A stretch of 64,000 bases of DNA from Phlebiopsis flavidoalba. Taxonomy: Eukaryota; Basidiomycota; Agaricomycetes; Polyporales; Phanerochaetaceae. Below are positions 55,912 through 64,000 of the stretch, in pieces. A program made the translations under genes and the position numbers. The notes under the pieces were generated by a model. The model saw nothing but the letters and a program-made list of their open reading frames with translations, searched no databases and was not told the origin of the DNA. The stretch spans positions 177,803 to 241,802 of the forward strand of contig JAOCPU010000055.1 of assembly GCA_035772785.1 (NCBI GenBank), read 5' to 3'. How positions within the stretch are numbered: position 1 is the stretch's first letter; each line of letters opens with the position of its first letter.

Positions 55912-56316
55912 TTATTCATGAATTGGTTGAGCAGTATTGGCCCACACCTGCTATTCACGTATCGGCGCGCGCACGAGCCGAGCGCAGCTCGGCGAGGAGC
56001 GCGCCCGGTAGAGTACTCAGTGTGAGTGTTTATACTTAGTAGATATCATTAACATTATTTTCACGCTCTATTTTACATAAACCATTAAATTATTTTGTGA
56101 TTTGGTTATCCCTTCAGGCGCACTGGCAAACTGGTGTGTTCCGTTCACGTACCAGCGTAGTCTCTAAGAGCGCGACGAGCCGAGCGCAGCTCGGCGAGGA
56201 GCCCGATAGAACACCATGGTGAGCACCGTTTAACAAATACCGCAAACTACTTACTATTAGTCACACAAAATTATTCATAGATCGGTCGAGCCAGAAATGG
56301 CCCACATCCGCTAGTC
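55912..56316. repeat. Duplicated segments with a GC-rich 27-bp core
   Basis: An identical 27-base core beginning CGAGCCGAGCGCAGCTC occurs at 55974-56000 and 56176-56202. A second shared segment (TTATTCAT, GGTnGAGC, TGGCCCACA, GCTA) occurs at 55912-55952 and 56271-56312. This suggests at least two tandem copies of a repeat unit of roughly 200-360 bp. Confidence 0.65.
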
Positions 56317-57002
56317 TTTGTGACCCCTGCGCAAGGCGATGTGAGAAGACGCTACCCGAGTCATTGTAATCCGTATGTACCCAAATTATACTGGTGCTTC
56401 CCACATAGGGTGATCGGAACAAACAAAGTACCATAGCAAACGCGAGCACGCATGGCTCTTGTACGGTTTTCCTATTGAGTGGCTGACGCTCGGGGCCGTA
56501 CTGATATTGGCGCAGATTAATGCATTAAATGCCGTTTGGTACTGACGCTGACGGTTCTTTTTGCACGAAAGGCAGGATGTCAGGTTGATAGCTTCATGTT
56601 GGACGCTAGGCAGCCGCATAAATCGTGTTTTGTGGCCTTTCAAGCGGGTACATTTGCCTGAACCACTCTGGCCGACTGGTATGCGGTGGGTGGATTTGTA
56701 AAAGCAAAGCGGGAACGCTACGAAGACGTTGTGGAGCCCACTAGGTGAGCATGATCGCCCACCCATATCAGAGCCTCGCGATAGCGCATGAAGAACATCT
56801 CTTCCCGCGATGTCCACGGCAGCAGCTTCGAAGTGGGGAATTGAACGCGCATTGGTAGGTTCACGAAACACTCTATGCTGCGAGCATATGCGCTAATCAC
56901 AATCTCGGTAGGATACAAAGGTCGCTTAACCCGACAACAATCCTTGTTAGTCCTTCGCTCTACCTTTGCACTGCTCACCGCTCGAGCCGCGAGACATCTG
57001 AC

Positions 57003-58613
57003 ATGGTACTCGTAGTGTTGGCCCTTTGCGCTTCTCTCTAGCTTTTGCGGCTGCCCCACCACAACTTCCTTTAGTCAAAGAATACTCTGGTGCCACTTTC
57101 TTCGACAGATGGGATTATTGGGGTGCGGGTGACAACCTCACATTCGGTACTGGGACCACTGCTATATTATACTATAGCTAATCGAAGTGATCATGCTTTG
57201 CTAGGAAACGTCTGGTATGTCAACCAGTCGGAAGCGAACTCGCTGGGTCTTACCCAAATCAACTCTGCGGGTAATGCAATCATCAAAGTGGACACTGCAA
57301 CGGTTGTATGGGACAACCCTCGCTACAACACAGTGGGTACAAATATAAACAGGTAACGACTTATACTATACTGAACTTGTGACAAGATTCGGATTTCGAC
57401 TAAAGAATACTTCGAAATTGGGACAGTCTTTGTCCTCGATGTCTTACATGTGCCGTACGGGTGTTCAGTGAGTCTACTACATTTTGTGAGGTTGTATACG
57501 AGTCCATCAATATTCTCGCAGGTATGGCCGTCGATATGGACAAAAGGCGATCCTTGGCCCCAGAACGGCGAGATCGATATCATCGAAAGCGTCAACCTCA
57601 TGGGATATAATCAAATGTCTCTGCATACAACCGAAGGGTGTTCTTCGGCTCCCATGACCGACCAGATTGGTACCAGTCTAGCGACTGACTGTAGCAATAC
57701 GGATGCTGGTGGCTGTAGTGTTGTGAGTACAGTAGCGATATGTCGTGTGCCAAAAAGCTGAAATGAACGCCGTGGCCTTTCTAGAAAGAGAACAAGCAAA
57801 CAACTGGGGAACGAACTTTGCACAAAATAATGGTGGCGCGTGGATCATGCAGTTTGACGTGTCTATGGTATATAGTGAGTGCCCGATACAAACATTACCT
57901 ATTTTGCGATGAAATAATTCTTGCATAGTATCTGGTTCTTTCAGGTATGATGCCTCGTATATATGCTCGCAGGGAGTCTAACGCTGCTGATATTTGACTG
58001 TAGAGGTCACAAATCCCCCAATCAGTATCGTCCGCGAATGCTTCGCTCACGCTGGACACCGAAAGCTGGGGCCCTCCCTCCGCTGTTTTTCTCAACGGAA
58101 CATCATGCAACATTTCTAATCATTTCCAGGCCCAGCAGATTGTGATAGACATCGATTTGTGCGGTCAGTGGTAAGTCTACAGGAGTTTGTAGGATATTAG
58201 GCAACGACTCACCAGATTGCTCAGGGCCGGCAACGCGGTGGTTTATAATCAAACAGGCTGTGGTGTCTTCACCAATAACACTTGCGTAAGACTCTCGCAT
58301 CCTACTCAGCGTCGTGATTATGACCTCTCAACTTCGTGGATCGTAGTATCTCAATAATGTTTTGGGTACCGGCTCAAACTACGGCAATGCTTACTTCGAG
58401 CTGGCTTCCATCCGCGCGTTCTCGGCAAATCCGAATGCTGTTTTCACCCCCAACGCTACCACGCCGACCGTGCCAGCCTCTGCCTCTCCATTGTCTCCGA
58501 CCGGTGGGGATACGAACGGCAGTGGTGCAGTCACTAATGCTGCGAGAATCATTAAACCTGGACCAATGCTTGCTATTGGTACTCTATTTTTCTGGCTAAG
58601 GCTGTCGATTTAG
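57003..58613 (+). CDS. GH16 endo-1,3(4)-beta-glucanase (laminarinase type), GPI-anchored, copy C
   Basis: Start MVLVVLALCASL leads, after a one-base shift, into AFAAAPPQLPLVKEYSGATFFDRWDYWGAGDNLTFG. An intron with GT/AG ends is followed by NVWYVNQSEANSLGLTQINSAGNAIIKVDTATVV. Then come EIGTVFVLDVLHVPYGCS, VWPSIWTKGDPWPQNGEIDIIESVNLMGYNQMSLHTTEGC (57525-57640; catalytic EIDIIE) and TDCSNTDAGGCSV. Further blocks are EQANNWGTNFAQNNGGAWIMQFDVS, SWGPPSAVFLNGTSCNISNHF, QAQQIVIDIDLCGQW, GSNYGNAYFELASIRAFSANPN, a Thr/Pro/Ser/Gly linker and a hydrophobic GPI-type end LAIGTLFFWLRLSI-stop (58611-58613). This copy is the least damaged of the three. Confidence 0.88.
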
Positions 58614-60582
58614 TCATTCTGTTTTTTGTTTGAATCATGAAGTAGGTCTCTGCCTTTATATCAGACGTCCGATGGACTTTGTGGCTTACTCTTTTCCATG
58701 AATCGGATAGGTTGAATAATTACCGTGGTGATTTACTCACGTCTAAATCCCACAATCTATGTCTCTTGCGAATCATGTATGAAACGAACGCAGTGCTATA
58801 TTCTGATTATTGTGACGCATCGCACCGCACCGCACGCCGCTTGAGGCTGTAGCAACTTCAACAATATCAAGGCACAGGACCACTTTGATTCGGACAACTT
58901 TAATTGACACCAGATTACACGCCTAGACGCGTTTCATTGTTTACTTGACCGACGAAGGATCGTCTCGCCAGAGCATACCAGCTGGTCGCTTTTACATTTC
59001 CTCGTCTCAAGCCTGCATATCTCATCTATCCTAGAAGCTACATACATACTGATACGAGCCCTAGTGGGCAAATATATTCAGGTCGACACTCCTGAGCGCG
59101 ACACTGAACAGCCGCCATGATTACCCTACAGCGAAGACCTAGGCATACTACATAACTACAATACATGCATGCTACAAAAGCCCTCGAACCGAATACATGT
59201 ACTTGCGAGAGATATACAACTTGCACAATGACTCACCTAGCAGATCTAGAAGCACACGTCCCAGCTAAGCATGATCAGCCGTGCCACTGGGGATACGCGG
59301 GCGGAGGCGACCTCGCGCCCTCTCGCTTCTCCCGCCACCTTCGTTGCCCTCCTCTACACTTTCATCCGTCCCATATAAACTGCTGACGGGTCCGATCATA
59401 CACAGTCGACACGCGCACGTGTACTTGCACGGGGACCTCCGTGCGCTCTCGCACTCCTCCCCAGCTGAGTCCACGGAGGCTGCCCATACGACCGAGCCGC
59501 GACGTGCGTCCACTCGTGGGGCTTGTCAGCCGTCGTGTTCTCGTCGAACTTGGGCGGTTCGCCCAACTGGGACGCCTCCTGCGCCTGGAACCACGAGACT
59601 GTGTACGTCTGTGGGCTGGCGGTCGATGGGTGTAACGGGGTACGGGGGAGTACGGCGGAGCGGCGGGGGAAGCGGGGGAGGTGTATGCGCCAGGGGAAAA
59701 TTTTCTGCGTTTGGATAGTCATCTCACGGGCTATCACGTCTCGGTTGGCAGCCGACGGGGAGGATGTACGAGGACGGGAAAGCTGTAAGCATCCCGTCCA
59801 GTCACGCCCCGTGCGGCGGAGATAGATTATTCTAGTTTTCTGCGTTAGAAGGTTGTAGTGCAGGCTAGCTGTCCATTAAGAACCTACCGACATATAAATG
59901 GAACGAATATACACGCCACGAGGACGGAGAGAAGAATGACTGGGATGTCTACGCTCTACAATTAAGTGGTTAGTAACGGTCGCGATAAGACGGATCAGGA
60001 CGTACGGAGCTGAACTTGGATGGTGAACGCCGATCAATATGCACCCGTGCATCTATTGGGATGTCAGGCGAGTGGAGGGGGACGTGCATTGCACTGTCCA
60101 CACCGTTGGCCAGGAAGCAGGGGGGGAGGGGCGCGAAGATTGTTGGGAAACTGGATATATGCAACTCTTAGTATCCCATGAGAGCCATCTCATCGACGTC
60201 TCAACAATCATCACAACTGATACGTGACCAATAGAGTCGTGTGTGAGGAGCTATCGACTTCGTTAATGATGCCTTGAGGATTCAGTTTGATGACGGATCG
60301 CGGGTAGAACGTATTCGGTACGGATACGACGAGTGTATGCGCAAGGGCAGTGGGGCATCATGCGTTGGACGTTACGGCGGGGGATTAGGTTAAGGTGAGG
60401 CAGAGCCTGCACCAAATCAGCAAATGATAAATATGAATCACAGGGTATAGAGTATATGCGCATATATACAAAATCTACGGTATCTATGCCAAGTATCAAT
60501 AAGGTGAAATACAGTGGGGCGAACAGTGGAACATACAGATGGTCCAATGGGCGCGCTGGTTGTTGCCAGTCCGCATTTCCAG
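58614..60582. other. Intergenic, unassigned
   Basis: The stretch 59.4-59.75 kb is GC-rich with overlapping frames on both strands and no recognised motif. The rest shows no conserved coding block. A frame at 60263-60991 on the minus strand appears to be a shadow of the adjacent frame. Confidence 0.35.
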
Positions 60583-61143
60583 TCATGAGTTGTGTCCACC
60601 GCTCTGGTGTCCGGAAGACGAAGTGTCGCTGTGCATCGATGCACATGCTATGTCCTTGTACTGCGGCGGCACGTCTTTGCTGTCGTACAAGGGCAGAGTG
60701 TCTACTCTGTCCGTTGGGGGCCGCCTGGATCTGCCAGCAAGATGCTGAGCCATTGCTTCTACGCCAGGATCGTTTCTGGTATGCGCGGAGATAGGCAAGA
60801 TCGGTATGGAGCCTCCAGCGTAGGTCATTTGGGTTGCCGACACATGTGGCGTCAGTGGCAGTGTAAGGGTATGGCACGTGTAGTTTGTGCGGGTCGTAGT
60901 CGGTGAAGGAAGCGGGGATGGAGAGTGTTCGATGGTCGACAGGGGCTTGAGAAAGTCTTTGAACGGTCGTCGACCAGCACGACGGAGACAAGCCACCCTA
61001 CTCATCGTCAGCGCCAGGCCCAATGAAACTGGAGTGGCGAGTGAACGTGCCGCATCAAGAGCGCGAAAACGAGTGCGAATACCGCCGCGCTTATGAAAAC
61101 GCACTCTAGAATCGTCTGCAGAGATTGAGCTCCTTGACGGCAA
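60583..61143 (-). CDS. Hypothetical protein with Pro/Ser-rich region and acidic tyrosine tail
   Basis: A continuous frame contains a basic N-terminal part (MSRVACLRRAGRRPFKDFLKP from an internal Met), a Pro/Ser/Thr-rich middle, and TDRVDTLPLYDSKDVPPQYKD near the end, with a stop at 60583. The LPxYxxKDxPPxY tail is common in cytosolic ends of Agaricomycete membrane proteins, but no membrane span is visible here. The gene may be partial. I do not know the function. Confidence 0.35.
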   Translation of the reverse strand: MPSRSSISADDSRVRFHKRGGIRTRFRALDAARSLATPVSLGLALTMSRVACLRRAGRRPFKDFLKPLSTIEHSPSPLPSPTTTRTNYTCHTLTLPLTPHVSATQMTYAGGSIPILPISAHTRNDPGVEAMAQHLAGRSRRPPTDRVDTLPLYDSKDVPPQYKDIACASMHSDTSSSGHQSGGHNS

Positions 61144-62479
61144 ATCTTGGACGAGTATCAGACCTTTATATTCCCGTCATCTTCACCGTCCAGCTGCACG
61201 TCGTCGTTCACGCCGTCCGACGTCGGCATGGCTTGTGCTGGGTCGCCAGGAAAAGTGGGTGTAGACGTGAGGGATAACATAGTGGGGATTGGCATGGTGG
61301 GCGTTGTGGATAACGACGAGCAGGGTCCGTTGGAGACTGGACGACGGCGGGCATGTTTTGTAGGACGGCCGGCAGCGTCAGTTGGTGCTTCTCGCTCCTC
61401 CCGCCCGGCGTGTCTTCTAGCGAGCAGCCAACGTTAAGGTGAGAATTTGACCACGTGCACCATCAGGTACGTGACGTCACGCGTTACATAACTAATTTAA
61501 CGAGTGAGCTCCTGATCGCGGCTGGAAAGTAAATCATTGAAGAGGCTCTTCAAAGCTTGAAGTGACTTGCCCCGCAGTCACGAGCCAACTCATGCACATG
61601 TCTCGCGGCTCAAGCAGACTAGGCGTGCCAGGAAGGCAAATGAGTTGCAAATGAGCATGGGCGCTGGAAACCTGGGTCGCGCGTATGATGCGCTTGATGC
61701 GGTTCTGATGCGCTCATACGCCACAATGGGCTTGTCCAATTATGACCAGGATTATGGCGACGGCGAGCCTCATATCAAGCATAGATACATTGGAGCTGAA
61801 TCCAAAACATTTTCGAATAATCACATGCGTTCTTAGTGACTTGGATCTTTTCGTGGTTAGAGATCCCGTTTTCACCCCGAGAGCTGACTCGGAGAGTAGT
61901 ACTAGTACTTGCCAGGCAGACAACAGCTTGAACGATTGCTTAGTACTCAAGCTTATCATGACTCTAGGCTCACTACTCAGCTACTTGCGGTAGCCGTACT
62001 CTATTGAAATTGGTAACAATTTACAACTAGTTCGGTATTCAAACTGGAAGCTCGGTAGGACATACGTGTCTACTAAGACTACGCGAATAAGACTGCTTCG
62101 TGTAGCAATTGCGTATCATAATACCACCCTACCAGATTAAGAGCAAGTTTGGATGTAAGACAGCCCGGGATTGGCCAGTCCTAGATCCCATTCCGTGATG
62201 GTCTCGTGAGTCTATGAGGTCAGCCCCCAATATTCTGGACGGCTTGAATAAACAAGTCGGTCTCTTCATTGTCCCAGACGTCCGAACACCCAAAAAACCG
62301 TGAATCAGAAAGGTTGAGTTTCACGTGATGTGTGTAGCTGTACGGCGTTGGCTGGCACCAATCTGTGATACCAAAAGCTTCGCCGTGATCTAATGTTTGC
62401 GTCCCACGAAGACTGAATTAAGGCTCATCCAGCCGCCGCCATAGTTCCGTCGAGGATAGTGAGGACACAGTCTCGGTCC
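61144..62479. other. Intergenic, nothing recognised
   Basis: A TGACGTCA palindrome lies at about 61472-61479. Frames at 61147-61437 and 61567-61836 on the plus strand lack recognised motifs. Confidence 0.35.
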
Positions 62480-63939
62480 CAACTAAATGCAGTTGGGAGG
62501 GTGACGGGGTTGGGATGCTGCTAAGCGCGCCGCAAATGTAGGCCTTGCTGGCTTGAGAGAAAATGTAATTGAGCTGGAGGATCCAGGGCGTGTGTGAGGC
62601 GAGCGTTGTGGTTGTCGCGAAGAGACTCGACTAATCGTTGAAGTATCCGCGAGCTGGCGCCCGAGTCCGCTCTCCGTGCGGACCATTTTCAACTCTAGAC
62701 TCGCATCTATCCCCATTGCGTTGAACGACCCGACAACCCGGTTTGTTCTTCACGCTCGCTATCAACGGAAGGAGAGATCTCGAGGCGGGGGTCGAGACTT
62801 GACACCAAGTGTTGGGAACAAGCCCGGGAGCTAGCATATAGCTAGAGAGACTTCCTGTCCGTTGACATGGACCGAGTTCGATTGTGAGCACCGTTCAGAA
62901 GATTGCATCTCAAGGTGAGAGACGAGATGGCGTGCAGATCATGGCGTGAGTGGGGACGTCCAACTGCAAAGTATGGAGACGAGGAAAACATTGAACGAGA
63001 CCCTTTCGAATGGTCTGCAATTAGGCGATCCACACGGGAATCCCACAATCGATTGTTCTTGTATAAGTTGAGGTGCAAGATTCGAGCTGTGGAGAGTCAC
63101 GGGAGAAGGATGGGCAAATAGTCCCTATCTTCACGTCGACAATGGCTCTGACTGGGCAATGGGTTATGCTCAGGGTAGAAAGGTTGCTTCTCAAGTACCC
63201 CGTATTCCATGGAACCCGTCCTTTACCAGCTCCACATTACCGAAGCTGTGGAGCCTGGGAATCGAACAGCGGCTTTTTTAGGATATGCAAAGGTTGAGCA
63301 TCCCTGGAGGACATCGCAGGTCTAGGGAAATGTAAGGATACGCGCTCCAAACAGGAGGCACAAGATGGAAGTTGGCCCGATACCAGGTTGTGCGCAAAGG
63401 AGTCTTGATAAATTCCCATATCTAGATCTTTTGATGTGATAGAAATTGCTGAGCATGAGTAAAAGAACATTCTCTTCCACGTATGTGCCACAGCGGAGGA
63501 TATGGAAGCGAGGGGTACTCGCGTGACCTCTGGAAGATTCAGCTCTACTGCGGGGACAAGGGGGGTAAGCGGACAGCAGAGAGCTCGAATCTACTCCAGA
63601 GAGCTGAGGAGCCTATAGAAACGGAGCGCCAGTAGGCGCATACCCCAAGACAACGTAAAATGCGGCGGTGGTGATGTGGGTGTCGAGGTCTCTCTTCATC
63701 CGAGACGTACATCTCAAAGACATTTGAGAGAGAGTACTTCGGGAGGCATACGATGGACGGGCAAGGAATCGTTGCGGTGCATTTGCGGCTCGTGCGCGGA
63801 GGTCATGTAGACCTTTTTTGAAATCGGCGATGAGGCAGTCAAGGTCATTGAGTTCTTCGCGCAGGATGATGAAACATTCGTCGCTTGTGAAAATGTTGCT
63901 AGAGCGTGATGGGCCAACCAAACCTGATCGATAATCCAT
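62480..63939 (-). CDS. F-box/LRR-like protein near the right edge
   Basis: The N-terminal coil ECFIILREELNDLDCLIADFKKGL (63810-63885) leads to the F-box-like PVHRMPPEVLSLKCL (about 63715-63755) in another frame. It is followed by VLGVCAYWRSVSIGSSALWSRFELSAV (63570-63650), a pattern typical of Agaricomycete F-box proteins. LRR-like blocks follow: CLERVSLHFPRPAMSSRDAQPLHIL (63290-63350), APQLR, LHTLQLDVPTHAM (about 62930-62970) and LTIELGPCQ. Frame breaks separate them. The true start may lie slightly upstream, and the 3' end (62480-62630) is uncertain. The predicted role is an SCF ubiquitin-ligase adaptor of unknown target. Confidence 0.6.
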
Positions 63940-64000
63940 GGATTAGCACTCCTTGAAGTTACGCATGTGATTAAAGAGAGGGAAATAGGCGTTACTTGGC

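Larger units (their letters stand above)
52773..57002. other. Four-kb repeat-rich interruption of the GH16 array
   Basis: The stretch 52.8-54.2 kb is AT-rich and unassigned. The stretch 54.2-55.2 kb is unusually rich in GTCGTG/CGTGTC words on the plus strand. There are runs of 14 G at 54768-54781 and 55414-55427. The stretch 55.6-56.4 kb has hairpins and duplicated segments. The stretch 56.4-57.0 kb is unassigned. No protein family is recognised on either strand. Confidence 0.5.

Noticed and set aside
56386..56871. Minus-strand 161-residue frame before GH16 copy C
   Set aside because: No recognised domain; it lies in a repeat-rich zone and could be a transposon relic, which I cannot support.
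59396..59825. Overlapping frames on both strands near 59.4-59.8 kb
   Set aside because: High GC explains open frames on both strands. No family or signal is recognisable.
63240..63265. tRNA T-arm-like sequence (GTTCGATTCCC on the minus strand)
   Set aside because: The flanking five-base stem does not pair and no anticodon or acceptor arm follows. It lies within the F-box/LRR gene.

Overview
The window looks like nuclear DNA of a mushroom-forming basidiomycete (Agaricomycetes). The evidence is intron-rich genes with introns of about 50 bp, a DUF6535 membrane protein, the secreted Ser-rich family with the NAQRLARGL signature, laminarinase-type GH16 enzymes with GPI tails, and several divergent F-box/LRR genes. 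No rRNA, tRNA, CRISPR or plasmid feature was found.

Layout. 0-5.4 kb: an SDR gene cut by the left edge, a secreted Ser-rich protein, a zinc-finger-like nuclear protein and a putative secreted protein, all on the minus strand. 7.5-11.6 kb: eEF1B-gamma (+) converges with a Golgi pH regulator/GPHR gene (-). 13.1-15.4 kb: a second zinc-finger-like protein (+). 17.2-24.9 kb: two flavin monooxygenase paralogues in opposite orientation, flanking an ankyrin-DHHC palmitoyltransferase. 25-29.7 kb: a repeat-rich zone with a dispersed repeat, nested inverted-repeat elements and a third monooxygenase 3' remnant. 29.8-34.1 kb: a DUF6535 gene converging with a secreted precursor of eleven tandem Lys-Arg-terminated peptides. 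35.7-39.0 kb: a trehalose-6-phosphate synthase/phosphatase family gene with both phosphatase boxes degraded. 40.3-47 kb: F-box/LRR genes and a duplicated unknown gene. 48.5-58.6 kb: three tandem GH16 beta-glucanase genes, the last separated by about 4 kb of repeats. 62.5-63.9 kb: another F-box/LRR gene.

The most notable object is the Kex2-type repeat precursor at 32.7-34.1 kb. It has a signal peptide and then units of 30 or 33 residues, each carrying an amphipathic hydrophobic segment and ending in Lys-Arg.

Nearly every recognisable gene, including the housekeeping eEF1B-gamma and GPHR genes, is broken by single-base insertions and deletions. Reading across the breaks recovers well conserved protein with few in-frame stops. 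That points to uncorrected sequence error, often in homopolymers, more than to true decay. Gene boundaries are therefore spans of homology, not single open frames, and I could not always tell a real pseudogene from a damaged read.
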